A stretch of 64,000 bases of DNA from Caenorhabditis remanei (GCF_010183535.1 NC_071332.1:13826001-13890000); one strand, 5' to 3'. Positions 46,074 through 59,798 are shown, numbered from the stretch's first letter. Notes: generated by a model from the sequence alone, not told the origin. Program-made: numbers and translations.

Positions 46074-47615
46074 TCAATTATTTTTGGCGGCAGTCTTTTT
46101 GAATCCCCACGACTTGATAACTTCAACTTCTGGAGTCTCGACGCCAGCCAATTGTTTCTCCTTTCTTCTCTTATTCTTCGCCGCCTTCTTTCTTCTTTTC
46201 TCGTCCTCTGCAGCGACTTTCAACGACTCCTCAACTATTTTGTTGTATTTCTTGAGTTCATTTGGGAAACGAGCATAAGGACGATAGATGATGTTGAGCC
46301 ATTCCGGTTCATTGCAGAGACGACGTGGCAGATTCTGATAGAACCAATACTCGAATGGATCTGCACACTTCTTGCAAAGATAGCGGAGACCACAGGTTTC
46401 ATTCTAAAAATTTTGATGGTGAGTGCTAAAAGAATAAAGAAAAATACCTTCAAGAAAGTGGCAAATTTCTTCTCGAAGTGTGGTGGCATTATATGCATCC
46501 AGACTCCACAATCAGATTTGTAATAGCGAACCACAAGACCGTATGACTCGTTCATGAAACGTTTCATCTGAATTTGGTCGCTGAATCTGAAAAACAAAAT
46601 AGAAATTGATTTCATAACAAATGATTTGTGAGACTGTACCTCGTGATTGGAGTAGGATCTAGATCCCAAATAGCACGTTGTTCATCTTTAATAAAACGAC
46701 CAGTTGTCATTCCATCGGTAGTTCTTGCATAATTCAGCAACGTCTGCATATTCACACCCATAAAAGTTCGAGTTTGACCTGAGAAAGAATTAGTTCAATC
46801 AGGCAAATAAACAGAAACTCACGAAAGATTTTCTGGCGATCATCAATTTCAAAAGTTCTGTCGAAAGCCATTACTGGAGGTGCCATGTTTGGATAAATTT
46901 TGAGAATATCATTATCCGATTCAACCAAGTCTTCTTTGGAGAGAAGTACTTCTCGAATTGCATTGATAACTTCACTTTTCATGTACCAATTGGTTGCCAT
47001 CTTCTTCACTCGGAATACATTGACTGGGTACAATGGATTACCATCCAGAGAACGAGTAAGCAAACCGAAAGTTATTATTTGAATCATTTCACTTCCTTCT
47101 GAAAACTCGAATTCCATTGTTCCGATGAGAATTGATTTATGGACAAAGAGAGTTTTGAGGATTGATCCAGCTACTTCAACAGACGTTTTCTCATCGTAAG
47201 GGAGCACTTTAACAGAGGCCTCGTTCAAGTCGTAGCTGTTTTGAAGGCTGAAATGGAAGAAATGAAAAATGAGCAGTGAGAGAAAAAATAATCTGTTTGA
47301 ATCCAACAACTCACCGATGAATCATAGTTCCTCTTGCCTCTTTCATCTCCGAGAACTCCATTCTCAAGAACTCCTCAATTCCAGTGTAAACAACAATCAG
47401 AGCTTTGTTATCACGTCCCTGCGAGAATCTGACACGTGGAACATACAAATCAGTGGAGTCCACGACTTCCCGATCGGCATGAGAGACACATCTCATGGCA
47501 TATCTGGAAATTGAAACAGGTTATTGTAGAGACTCCTCTTCGCTTACCTGCTCATGAGATCCAATCTCTTGAAGACCTCTCTCTTGGAGTCATCCGGCAA
47601 ATCAATCCACTCCAT
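46074..47615 (-). CDS. F-box-like protein with Cys module and SWGF end, soluble
   Basis: 429 residues, exons 47615-47548, 47503-47315, 47247-46823, 46778-46640, 46586-46448, 46403-46074. A good F-box-like start (MEWIDLPDDSKREVFKRLDL, then RYAMRCVSHADRE), VPRVRFSQGRD, LQNSYDLNEA and FTH-like middle to about residue 225. Exon 5 gives KSDCGVWMHIM and exon 6 NETCGLRYLCKKCADPFEYW with LPRRLCNEPEW. It ends in a Lys/Arg-rich helix and IKSWGFKKTAAKNN, the clearest version of the array's C-terminal motif. No membrane segment. It may serve as the reference member when aligning the family. Confidence 0.82.
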
Positions 47616-48048
47616 TTGAAGACAAAAAAATATCAGAGAAATAATAGAAAAGGAAATGAAAAAAATCCCGTAACTGGCAGTTTTCGCTTTTCTTCTCGTG
47701 TAACACGTGGCAAAACACAAAAACAAAGTGACACGTCACGGCCTCCACAAAGAACTGCAAGGTCACGTGAAACGAATTTTTCACGTTTTTCACTAATTGT
47801 TTTAAACGCTTGAACTTGAATATCAGAAACTGAACGTTTTTGAGCCCCAAATTGTTAGAGAACAAGCTGGTCAGTGAATGAAAGAAATTCTCATGCACCA
47901 AGAAAACTGATACATGTCGATCGAATAAGACAAGAAAGAAGAAGAAAAAGGAGAAAGCTGGATCAGATGATTTACAATACTTTATTCTTCAAAAGAGAAT
48001 ATTCAAGAATTGTTGGTGGCGAGATGTTTGAAACGGAGAACGCATAGA
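47616..48048. other. intergenic spacer
   Basis: About 430 nt between two F-box-like genes. No gene was recognised. Confidence 0.5.
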
Positions 48049-49647
48049 CTAGACGATGATCTGGAAATTTAGATTTCTTTCAGTTTTATAATTTTTTGCT
48101 AACCTCTCCAGAGTTCTCATGAACTGACATTTGAGCTGTTGATTTCACAAGTTGATCCATCTCAATTTTCTTTTGAATTCCAAATCCCCACGAGTTGAAC
48201 TCATCGTCTTTCTTTGTGAGTGTCTTGGATTTCTTCTGTTTCTTCTGTTTCCTCTTACTTTTCTTGTCTTCGTCTTGAAATTTCTTTTTCAATTTCATTG
48301 CATTTTCTATCATTTCGATATCTTTTGTGTCTTTATTTGCATCTTGGGAAAGAATTCCTACATCACTCCATTCCGGTTCATGATGGATACGACGTGGCAA
48401 GTTTTGATAGAACCAGTAGTCGAATGGATCAGAGCACTTCTCGCAAAGGTAGCGAAGACCACAAGTTTCGTTCTGGAATTACTGAAATTCATATGGAAAA
48501 ACATGAAACATGTGAAAACCTTGAAAAAATTAACGTATTTTTTCTCGTTATACATTTTCATTATGTGAACCCAGACACCACACTTTGACTTATTCCAGCG
48601 AGTGACTATGTCAATTTGAGGAACAACGACACGTTTCATCTCAACATCTTTATTGAGTCTGTAAGGAAGAGATGTTTGTCTGTTCATCCGGATGTCTCAC
48701 CTCTCACTAGTAATTTTCTGATGGTCCCACAGGAATACGTCCTGAATTTTGGACCAACGACACGTTGTATACCCATTTTCAGTTTCCATGGCCTTTTCCA
48801 CCATTTTGAAACGACAATCAGCCCGACGCTCCGCCATATAGATATCATTTAGACCTGGAATGAAGAAATATCTCTAGCTAACAACGATCTAGAGACTCAC
48901 GAATGATCTGTTCTCCGTATCTTTTAGATGTTTCCATCGTTATTCTCGGTGTCAGTGACTCTGTTTCCCATACAATTCCCTCTCTTTCCACCTCTTCCAA
49001 CACCATACAATTGAATAGTGACAAATGACATGCATCGATGATTTGAAGAGAAGTCATCCAGTTCGCATGGAATCTCTTCACATTGAATTGACTCGATCCC
49101 GTTTTTGCCTTGGATCCAATTACAGAAAGAATACGTTCTAATTGGTTGATTTGGCTTAAGAAATTGCAAGTATCGAATTCAAGTTCAAAAGTTCCAATGA
49201 GAGTTGATTCATAATTGAAGAGGTTTCTGAGGATGGAACATGCCAAAACAGTAGGGACAGATTCAGTGAATACTTTAACAATTGCCTTTTTAAGGTCATA
49301 ACTGTTCTCCATTCTGAAAAGAAATGTGAGTTGGAAGGAGTGCCTTCACTGCTCACTTATGAATCACACAACCATTCTCTCCTTTCGAAATCTCCATTCT
49401 CAAAAACTTGTCGATTCCAGTGTAAACCACAACCAGACACTTGTCGTCTTTGATCGAAAGTCTAACACGTGGAACGTAGAGTTCAGTGGAATTTTCAACT
49501 TCCATATCAGTACGAGAGACATTTCTCATAGCATGTCTGGAAATTGGTAAAGTCGGGGCTCGGTGGTCTACAGTACCTGCTCATAAAATCCAATCTCTTG
49601 ATGACTTCTCTCTTCGATTCATCCGGCAAAACACTCCATTCCATCAT
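48049..49647 (-). CDS. F-box-like protein with Cys module and SWGF motif
   Basis: 445 residues, exons 49647-49577, 49536-49357, 49313-48901, 48854-48701, 48658-48520, 48472-48104 and 48060-48049. F-box-like MMEWSVLPDESKREVIKRLD, RHAMRNVSRTD; VPRVRLSIKDDKCLVVVYTG; MENSYDLKKA; KSKCGVWVHIM; NETCGLRYLCEKCSDPFDYW; a Lys-rich KSKRKQKKQKKSK run; FNSWGF near the end. The last exon adds only IIV; without that intron the protein ends SKKL at 48086. Fourth-exon donor has two GT choices; the one at 48700-48699 keeps the frame. Rightmost and transcriptionally first gene of the array. Confidence 0.82.
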
Positions 49648-49870
49648 TCTTTGAGACCAAAACGGAGAGAATCAAGAATAGATTTCTATTGACTGTCTTG
49701 AATATTTGCCTAAAGTGACACGTAGCATAAGAACCCGAGAACAGGGGAGGTCACGATTATATTATATTTTATAGCAGAAATTAAAAAGAGAATTGAGAAA
49801 GATTATAAAAATAGACGAGTACCTATACCCTCTTTTCAATTTCCCCGTACAAGAAGTAAAATACGAATCT

Positions 49871-50140
49871 TTATTCATGATGAACACCGAAAAAATGTTC
49901 CGCCTCTTTCTTGAATCCCATAATTTCCACGTGGAAGAAAAAGAAGAGAAATATTCCGATGAGGATGGTGAAACAACACAATGGAAGCAGACAAGTGGAC
50001 ATCAGCACTGAAAATATATGTAGTAAGAGCCATCCTTCTCGTTTTTCACTCATATAATCCAGTTCATAAATCTCTGTAAATCACTCACCACAGCTGCAAC
50101 ATTGAAACGGACATTTTATGATAGACCAGCAGCAACTCAT
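49871..50140 (-). CDS. very small Cys-rich single-pass membrane protein
   Basis: 62 residues from exons 50140-50089 and 50007-49871. The N-terminus MSCCWSIIKCPFQCCSC carries six cysteines. Then comes a hydrophobic segment (LLPLCCFTILIGIFLFFFF) and a polar end with HVEIMGFKKEAEHFF. Exons join in frame with standard borders. Family not recognised; the Cys clusters beside one membrane segment recall the gene at 38584 and could be acylated. Confidence is limited by its size. Confidence 0.5.
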
Positions 50141-51014
50141 CTGAATTTTGACTTTTTTCAATTGTTTTCAGTCGTTTCACTAATTGTACACTGACTTGTA
50201 AATGAAATGTGTTATTTTACAAACAATCTAAGAAAAAATTAAAAATAAACTGCTTTCGATGGAGAATTTTTTTCTGAAACAAAATTTATTCTAAAGCGTC
50301 AGCGTGAATACCAATTTATGTTTTCCAGATTGATTGTTTTGTCGTTTTTTCGAAGTTGAAGTAATGTGAATTTTCCCGAAACCACATTTTTAGACACTTT
50401 TTTTCTGAACGAAGCAGAAAATATTAGAGCAGAATACTGAGAAGACTGTACTCTCTGCGAGACCCAGAGAAAAAATAGTCAATGCGCCTTTAAAAATTTC
50501 AGCGGGTAATTCAAAATTGGAAGGAATACCAGTAGTATTCCATATTTTACAGCAAAATGTTCAATTTCCCCATCAATAATTTTCAGTTTGACTTCATTCT
50601 TTTTCTATTATCAGCTGATAAGAGAGGCCGCCCGGCCATCACCGTCACTGATAAGTTTGCACTTCGATTTTGCGAAAAAAAGTTGATTTGACTACTCTTT
50701 TACACTCCATTTTTTGCATTTTTCTCTAATGTTCTTCAATTTCGCTTGTATTGCAAAATAACTTTTGAGTTTCTAAAACTTACATTATTTCTGATAATTA
50801 TAATATACTTTCTAAATAAAATTCAGGTTTCATCAGTATTGGGCGGCGCCATCGAAGCGATCCGTCGATTCGCCGTCAAAATTGCGGAATTTTTCATGGA
50901 CGCCAATGATTTTCCAAGACTTTTTTACACAAGTGTCAGTCGATTTTTGATTCTCAAAGTTTTTTTTCAAAAAGGAAATAATCCGAAAAAATAAAAATAT
51001 AAATCGGTTTGCAG
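50141..51014. other. upstream region of the protein kinase D gene
   Basis: Mostly non-coding. An exon-like, relatively GC-rich stretch at about 50826-50930 follows TTCAG and could be a 5' non-coding or alternative exon: GCGGCGCCATCGAAGCGATC. TTTGCAG ends directly at the ATG at 51015, so an upstream exon or trans-splicing is expected. Confidence 0.45.
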
Positions 51015-54000
51015 ATGCCCTCGAGCAGCACTTCAACCTACCGCTCCGACAGATTTTCGGCTTGTTTTTCGCCGTTAATTCTTCGTGAAGACTTCAGAAG
51101 ACACTCGACGTCTTCTTCTTTTCCCACGTCTTCTTCAAACGAATCGGTGGAGACAAAGAAGAATTCAGAAGAAGAAAACGTGGAAATTGTGTCGGTGAAA
51201 TCTGAACTTTCGGAGAAAATCGAGGAGACGAGAGGTGAGTATTATTTGTGTCTTAAAAAAGAAAACTATTAAAAAATCGTAGAAAAATATGCTGAAAACT
51301 GGCAAAATTTGAAAGCAAGCAGAAATTTTAATTGATTTTGTTTGGCGAATTCCTTGAATACTTGAACACAAATAATAAAAACACAATTTTTTGACAAACT
51401 TTTTCGAAGTTTCGATGAAATGTCTTCAAAAAGTGAAAAGCCAAAAATTTCGAAACATTGCTAATTAGAAAAATCGTCAATGATCGTTTTCCGTCGAATT
51501 TTAAATGAAAAGTCTGCGAAAAATCATTCAAACTCTAGAAGTTTGTTCACTAATTCTCAAAAATGTAAATCTTATTCCAGTGTCGGACTGCGACTACTCA
51601 CTGAATACATTCTACACTGCTCACGAGGTCACTTCAATGATCAGGTATGTCTCACAAAAAACACGGAGTAAAACTACGAAATTCAGTCTTGTTTTCCATA
51701 AAAATCGGTCCCTCTTCTTGAATTTTCAAGTCAGAAACATAAAATGTTCCCCTTTTTTCCTTCTTTTCAAATAAATCTTGTCTCTCCTTCCATTCTTTGA
51801 CTAAAACAGTCCGTATCTATTATCCGTTTCTAATTTTTCTTCGTCTTTTTGCCTGATGACAACTACTAAAATACCCAAAACTATCCATAACTCAAAATGA
51901 AAAATTCATCTAATTTCCTCTAAATATCCTTAAAATTCATCTTCTTCTTCCCCTCCTCTATTCCATTCCATTCCCCTTTTTTCTCAATTTTTCTCCCCTT
52001 CCAACCCCCAAAAAATTCAATTATCCGCCCCATCGGACCGCCCGTTTTCTCCATTCTCTTCACCGCTCGACTCCCTTTTTTCGAATTGAAATTGGTGTTG
52101 TCTCTTTCTTTTTCTGGAAATAAAGAAAAGGGAAGTCGGTGTTATTATTGTTGTTCCCACCGGTGTTCCCCTCCTTTTCACTTGTTCATTTCGGAGTTAG
52201 CCACGCAGTTTTTGGAGCATTTTTGCTGCATTTTCTGGCAGTTTTCAGATTTAAAGATCCCTGGGATAACCTAACTTTTCGTTGTTTCGTTGGACTGTCT
52301 CGGTTTGCGGTATTTGAATGTCCCAGCCTTTTGATGCTGATTATCTGGACATCTAGGCAGTCATCCGGATATACTGACAGACTGAAATTCAGCTAAACAT
52401 ATCCACAGTTCCAGCAACACTTCTAGACGATCTTTGTGACGATATTTTAAAAATTTATAATTTCGAAAGCCGAGACATCTGGAGAAACAGTAACTCTTCC
52501 TAATCTAACCCTCTAGTTTCATATCAATCGGACATCCGGACGAACAGACAACCGGACATACTTTCATTCTCTCTTCCGAATCCTGAGGTATCTTCTTCTC
52601 TGAATTCATTTAATATTCATATCTCACGAGAAGATAGATCTCTCCGAATAAAAAATGCTCAACCTCTTCCCGATAACTCTTTCTTCTTCTCCACTTTTTT
52701 TTGCTCTCCTGACTGACTATACTTTTGAAAATTAATGCAGTTTCGTGTCATCATTTTCTTCTTCTTCTACTTTTCCGACGTCTTCTTCTTCTTCTCCACA
52801 AATAGATTAATCTAATTCATCATCGATATTCATTGCTTCCCCTTCTTCTGACTATGAGAAAGAGATACTTGTAGTCGTCGTCGTCCGACGTCTTCACCCT
52901 TGTCTTCTGGCACGACACACCTTCTCCTAGATGTCTTCTACCAAGTCTTCTGACAAACGACGTCTTCATCATCCATATATTCAGAAGACGTTGATTTCTT
53001 TTTCTCTCCATTCCTCTTCTCTTTCTCAAAAAAAAAAACAAGAGAGCTCTTCTTCCGAATTCCCCTGGAGACCGTTTGTTTGAGGGCACGCAATGGATAT
53101 GGAGGAAGAGAAAAAAGGGGAGAGAAGGGTACATTAAAAGTGTTTGGGGGTCTCCAGTTTTCTTCACTTTTTGTCGGGTATTGTGCTTCTTCTGTTTTTT
53201 TTCTGTTTCGGAGATGGTCGGATTCATGTCTTCCTTATGTATTGTAGAGCAGTTGATCCTGTAGACCTCCCCGGATTCTGGGAATCTTGGTATCCAGCAC
53301 ATCTGAAACGTCTCTTTATCGTGTGCCGGCCTCTCATGTTGTTCGATCATCTTCATTTTGGCAAAAGAAATCGATAAATCTTCTGACATTTCGCTCCATA
53401 TTTTTGTATCCTTACTCCAATTTCTGACCAAATATTAGGAAATCTCAGGTGTAAAAGGCATCAACAATCTCTCAATTCATTCAGTCTCTCTATTTTTTAT
53501 TTCTCTCATTTTATGGAGAGTTGGGGACGGTGTGCGTGAGAGCGTGAGAACTCTCTTTTTCATTCACCTTATTTTTCTTCTTTTTATGAATCGTTTCTTC
53601 GTTGGTCAGAATATATCAGTAGGTGCTTGACCTAGGTTTTTTTGATTCACCTAAATATTTTCCGTGAGATCTGAAACACCGAATGGAACGACTATAATTT
53701 GCTTCTAGTCATCTGGTATCAGCCAGACACGTCCATTTGGGCACCGTGCCGTCCCCATTCGGCACACCCGGAAATTCGAATTTCCCCTCATATTCCCAGT
53801 GGTTTGTGGTGATGATGAGAAATCTTCCCTTGGAAAAAGGGAATACGATAAGCGGATATGTTAGCTTATCCTGAAGACACTTTTTCAATAAGAAAACATT
53901 TCCTGCAAGCATTCGAATTTTCTCGATTTCTCAATTCGAAACGCCGTTTTCCAATGATAGATTCAAAGCTCTCCCCAACCTAATCAAAATCCTAAGAACG

Positions 54001-57000
54001 TTTTTTTTTCTTTAACAAATGAAAACGAACGAGTATAATCTATTGTACTCTCCTCTATTCTCATCGTTTTCATTATTTCTGACCAGACATCTTGATCTTT
54101 GAATAATGCAAGAGGCGACCTTTTTTAAAATTGTCCATTGTTGGGTTTCTCATTAGACACAATATTGGAATGATGAGAAGGAGAGGAGCAATCTTTGAAA
54201 ATCAGACTAGATTGGTTCGTTGCTCTTTTCTATTAGGATTTAGGATTTTGCACAAAAATAGTACTGTAGCAAGTCTTGGAGTAGTTCCAGTTAAGGTTCC
54301 AGTCACTAAGATCATATCTAGGCTACATTCTGGATCATCAGACTAAATATATCAGAGAATTCCAGAAACAAAATTTAGAAAATCTACTTATGCTCCAGGT
54401 TGATGTTTTGATTTTTGAGATTTTTGGTTTTTCTGTCCTAATCTAAATATAAACATCATAGATAGGTATCATACATTTAGCAGTCCTGGAAACTGTAGTT
54501 CAACTTATTTGCTCAACTTATTGAGCTATTGTCTTAAGCCAACTCCTTTCTTATAATTCTCTCATTAACTGAGCTGAAGGTGGAGAAATTCATATTTTAG
54601 TCTTATCTGAAATCCTCAATTTTATCGTTTAGATCTAAAAAAAAAAGAGACTGAATCCTACACAATATTTAATTTTCAATTCCAACCGATTCCATCTTTG
54701 ACCAAATGACATTTGGAATCTATCTCTCTAAACCCAAAAAATTTGTGAAAAACGAAAATTTCTTCTCATTCTCCCAAATGGATACATCAGCTCTCGGAGG
54801 GAAAGTGCAGTGAAGCGAGGTCCCCGTTATAATTAGAAGAGAATTCATCCGTTTGACAAGAGAAAAGAATGAAATTTTTATTTCATTTTTCGAAGAGGGG
54901 GGATCTTCTTCCGAAATGAATTCCTATCCAAGGATACAAGTTGTCTCTCTCTCTCAGTTTACGAGAGAGAGAGCTCACCGATTCTCTCCTTATTCGGCTC
55001 CTTATTCACGTCCTTAGTAGCCGTTGTCTACATGTCTGCGTCTCCAATTGGATTCAATACTATCTCGTTTTCGTTTTCACACGTCTTCAGAAGAAAAGCT
55101 CTCCTTCGTTTCTCTCTCGTCACGTCTTCTCCATCTTCTCGTTTTCCTTTCGTTTTCTACACATCCTTCACTTCCCTCGCAATACTTTGTGTTGCTTTTT
55201 AAATTTAAACTCACAAAGAGAAGGAGGAGGAGCTACACACCTTCGACTTCTGAAGATTCTGAAGTTCAGAAGACGTTGTCCACAATGGGAGTGCACTGAA
55301 CTTTGTGTCAGACACTTTTTATATCCGCTATAATTGATCAGGATTATAGGGATTATTCAGATCGTTCTTCTTTTTCTTCTTGTTCCATTTTTGGATTCCC
55401 CGAGATCAGTGTGTGTTCTGCACTTCGGATTTTCAGATGTTCTTTTTTCCGTAATCTAGGCTTTGCAAATGCTGAAATCCCGAAAATTTCAATCTTAGCC
55501 CGTTCCACCTTTCAGTCTCACTTGATTCGTCACCTTTTTTGTAGAATCTGATGTATTTTTATCGGCTTATCCTAGATTTTTTGTTGGATTTGTAGGTTTT
55601 TCCAAATCCGAAACCGCTAGAAACTCATTTTGTTAAAAACTGGCCTTCTGGATGATTTGCAATCGAATCAATCTGCTTTTGGTAGGATTTCAAATGTAGG
55701 GATTTGGATTTTAGATATAAGTATGACTTTTTGAGAGTGGTTTTCCTTATTTTTGTAGTTTTTTTTTAATAGATTCAGAACCTCCAGGTCTTCGTTCTTT
55801 TCTTGATATTCCAAATGAAAATCTAGAATTTTCTCTGTCATCTTCTTAGCCAAGAAACCACGACCATCGTGGTTTAGTCATGTCTGAAATTCGATCCCTT
55901 TTCGTTTTTCCTCCTCCCAGTTGTCCCTCCCCGTTTTCCCTCTTTGCTTCATTTTGGGGCGACCCCTTAACCCTGTTAGACGAAGCATCTGAATTTCTAG
56001 AAGACATGGATTCAGTAGACGTCGTCACTTCTGCTTCTGTTTTTTTTTTCTTCTCCGTGTCAATTCATTTTTCCATGGTTTTTTAATTAGAAAACGAAGT
56101 GATGACACCTTTCCTCTTTTTACAACTTTTCTCTAGACTTTGTTCTTCTTTTTAATCTAAGCTCCTTCAAAAAAATAAGAAAGGTTTCTAGCCTTCTCCC
56201 CTCCTACTAAATTTTTCATTCTTTTCACACACACATTGCAAAAAGATTTCTTCTTTTTTCTCTCACTGTCTATGTCTCGAACTCTGTCTCTCTTCTCTCG
56301 TCTTGAGACATTTTAGACACCTCCCATTTTTCTTCCCAAGAGAGAGAGAGAAAGTGTTGAGTGCTCTATAAGTGCACAATTTTATGATGCATCAAAATGG
56401 GCTGGAAGGGATGGAAGATTAGGAAGAGGAAGGGTGGAAAGTATGTGTTCAAATTTTTGGAAAAGTTTTGGTAGAAAGAAACTTGAAAAAAAAGCGAAAT
56501 TTTTGAAAACTTCTGGAATTTTTATATTTTGTAAATGGCAAAGCTGAAAGTTCTTTAGACTTGGAAGGTCCTAAATGTGAAAATTGTCGTTTTTTTTCAG
56601 TAAGTTCAGCAGCGCTTAATCTCGTTTTCTAGTTCGAACTCATTCTTTTTTTTCTCACTCCGTTCTTCTAAACAGTTCTCCCCAACGTGTTATCAGATCT
56701 GGTGTTTTCCGTGGAGTAATTTTTCCGTGGCGTTGAAGCTACAGTAGCCCGGGATCACTTTTTTATTATACTGAAACTCATCGTAGTCACAAGACATCTG
56801 GATATTTGGAAAATCAGATTTATCAGAGGGAAGTGTTCAAAAGACACAGTTTCTCAGATTTTTCATTCCCATTAGTCGACCGCCCACATATCCAAAAAAT
56901 GTTCCAATCTTAAAATTGTTACAAAATGCTTTTCCAATATCCCCAATTCTTCTCATCCGCCCACCGCATGTCCATCCGTCTTTCCGACTGTCCTCCCGCC

Positions 57001-59798
57001 CATTTCCCCTTGATTCATCTGTATCAATCTTCTTTCCGTCACCACCTTCTTTTCTTTTATTTTCCTCCGGTTTTTCCCATCATCCGACACACAAAAAAAG
57101 AGACTTTCCTGCTCAACTTCTTTCTTCTTCTTATTCGCTCTCTCTCTCTCTATCCTGACGTCTTCTACTTTTTAGACTCCTCCGGTGAATTCAATTTTTT
57201 GTGCGAAAACGAGAAAAAAAACTTTGCTCCGTTTTTATTCACTCCCTCTCTTTTTCCATTTTTTCTCATTTTTTTCTCTATTTTTCTTTCATTTTCTTTC
57301 CTATTTTTTTAAAGAATAAAAGAGTTGTTTCCTCTTCTAGTTTTGGGAATTCTTTGGGAATTCCCCAGCTTGACAACAGAAGACATGGATTCCTCTTTCT
57401 TTTCTCTCCTTCTTTTTTCTTCTTGTTTACCCACACTGAAAGAAGAATTTGGTCAGGATAATGATCATGGGGAAAAGCATTCTTTTCCCCCCTTTTTTAC
57501 TATTTTTGTTCAGTTTCCAGAAGAAAAGAAGCGTTAGTTGTTCAAACACTGAATCCTGATAGTGGATCGGAGAATGAGAATATATTGGTTTTCTTGAAAT
57601 GACATCGTTTTTTCGATGGAAAAATGAGTCCTTTCGTTTTGTGTGTCCACTCTGAACGAGAATTCCGACGTCAGTCTGTGTGTCTAGATGACCAAGTTCC
57701 CGGACGAAATATGTTCGGTCTACCGGAACTTCTACACTACCAGATATCTATATTACTGTAGTTTGAATTCAGCCTACCAAATCATTCTGAAACAAGCTTA
57801 TGACCTATCTGCTCGATATTATTTTCCGTTTTTCAGTGCAAAAATTTAATGTCGATTTTTTCGAATCTTTTCAATTTTCGAGAAAATTGCGATTTTGGCT
57901 GTATTAGAACCAGTGAATAAGAAAAAATTTTAGAGCAGAAAGGTCACAAGCTTGTTTATCTGTATATTCATCAGTTATATGTCTGTCATTTCGTCAGAAT
58001 TTAAATTTTTAAATGTCATAGACCGTCCTGTTTGCTTCCTGTCAACGTCTGTAAATCTCCTGATCTATTAGCACGACACGCGTCGTACAACCGCGCTCTA
58101 CCGTAATGATAGAATAAGTATGCGAAATTGAGAGACTCAGAGAAAAGGAGACATTTTTCAAAGGCATTTCGGTGGAGCACAATTGTAAAAACTGTGCTGA
58201 GCTGATCTAGATGCCTTTGGACTTCTGGTGGTTTGATTTTGTCTCCATTTTGAAGCTCCCTCCAGAAGCTGTCCTCCCATTTATCCATCATCTCAGGTGG
58301 TGCTCAATGAGCCATTTCTAAAATCTCCACCACTTTTCCCGATTTCAACTTCATCTTCTTCTTCTTTCCTCTTCCTATTCGTATCCTCAATAGTCAAGTC
58401 TCCCAACCGATTACCTCCTCCTTCTACACTCCCAGTTCTCCTTCTTCCCAATTTCTTCCAAATCGCTCTCAAACAATTTTTCAACTACCTTCTTCTCCTC
58501 GTCCTTTTTTTGTGACATTCGATGAGACGACGACGTGTTTCGTTTTGTTTGTTCAGCACCCCCCCAATTTCGAATAGGAGGCACCTCTTTGTGCTCTTTT
58601 ATATATCTATCTCAAGCTCCGAGATTATGTGTCACTTTTTGAGAAATTTAGATTTTCGAGGCTGCAAGCATGCTCGATTGATAAATGACTTTGTCGAGTA
58701 GAGCTCATTTGCTGCCTGCTCCAATCTGTCTTATCGCTCCTCCCCCAAATATCTCCCATTTTCTTTTCTTTGCAGTAGAAACACCCACGACAAAACTCTC
58801 ACACCGGATGATCAAAACCGTACATTCAACACCAATCAGCAGAATTCATCAGACGACGTCGCAGACTCCAGAAGCCTCAATTCGTCGTTCGGATTCGACG
58901 GTCACGTGGCTTTTGTAGATGAGCCAACTGAGAATAGTCCTCAACCACAACAGCCACCGCATCATTTCCAATTGCCAACGCTTCTTGTTACTTCAACGCC
59001 ATCCACGGTTTTCGATCAGAACGGTAAGGGATGAGGGACAGATACAGTACCGCTCAAAAGTGTATTAAGTTTTGCCTTTTCAGTTGAAATGCCCAACTTT
59101 GATAGTGTGTCATGGTAATACTGATGGTCCCATCAACTAGATTTTTAATGAATTATGCAGATCAAAAGTAAAGCTCAATTTTTGTAGTTAACGACTTTTT
59201 TGTACGGGCTCTCTCCAAAGAGTAACGGTCATTTTGAGACGACAGCTCAAAAATCGCACTATTTTGCACTGATATGGGTCGATTTGAAGGAGAAATTACT
59301 TTGACGATACGTAACTTACTGGACGCTCCGTTAGAGAAGTTGAAGGATAATTGGACATTTCAGACACAGAAATTTCAGAATTCTAATTCTATTATTTAAT
59401 TTTCCAGACGACGATATATTCTTCCCTCCACAATCCCCATATCACCCACCATCTCGTCAATATTCATCATCAAGTGAACCGATGATGAGTGGTCTCACAT
59501 TCCAACTTCAATCTGGAATTCACAAAAAATCAGTTGCTGTCGAAGCAAATGAAATCGCTTTGAGAGATTTGAGACATGAGGCGTTCCAGTTTGTCAAGGA
59601 GATTGTGAGTTTTTTGATTCCAGACTTTTACAGACAAATGAGAATCAAAATTATTACAGTACCCGGAAAAGAAATGTGGATCACTAGAAGACTACATCTT
59701 ACTGTACAAACATGATCTCCGATCAATCAATATTCTTCAATTAATCACCACGTCATCAGATGTAACAGATGGAACACTCGTTGAAGTTGTTATTGGAT
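51015..59798 (+). CDS. dkf-2: protein kinase D (D kinase family), 5' exons only
   Basis: Exons 51015-51234, 51581-51644, 58776-59023, 59408-59604 and 59660-59798 are in phase; the gene continues past 59798 and beyond the window. The first exons encode a Ser/Thr/Glu-rich, probably disordered N-terminus. Exons 4-5 hold the ubiquitin-like domain typical of PKD N-termini: [67 protein letters not shown] proteins are diacylglycerol-activated Ser/Thr kinases with C1, PH and kinase domains, which must lie to the right. Of the two nematode PKD genes, the long introns and chromosome-V-like neighbours favour dkf-2; this symbol is an inference. The 7.1-kb intron 51645-58775 is unusually long here. Confidence 0.78.
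51645..58775 (+). other. long first intron of the protein kinase D gene
   Basis: About 7.1 kb, strongly pyrimidine-rich in many parts, no supported internal gene. It contains eight of the eleven ACGTCTTC/GAAGACGT copies counted between 51.1 and 60.4 kb. It may hold alternative promoters or enhancers. Confidence 0.5.
52778..52991. repeat. cluster of ACGTCTTC/GAAGACGT motifs
   Basis: Four copies within 214 nt: 52778-52785, 52887-52894, 52960-52967 and (inverse) 52984-52991. Other copies are at 51108, 51126, 55081, 55122, 55269, 57158 and 60415. Confidence 0.6.
59024..59407 (+). other. intron of the protein kinase D gene
   Basis: 384 nt with standard GTAAG and TTTCCAG borders. Nothing else seen. 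Confidence 0.6.

Noticed and set aside
50746..50994. 82-codon frame before the kinase gene
   Set aside because: It crosses an acceptor-like TTCAG, begins in A/T-rich DNA and ends in a Lys/Phe run. A non-coding 5' exon inside it is more likely than a separate gene.
52820..53431. 203-codon minus-strand frame in the long intron
   Set aside because: Arg/Lys-rich low-complexity translation of pyrimidine-rich DNA, lying within the intron and antisense to it.
54941..57537. Several + strand frames of 70-130 codons rich in Ser, Leu and Phe
   Set aside because: All arise from CT-rich intron sequence; no domain and no consistent exon borders.
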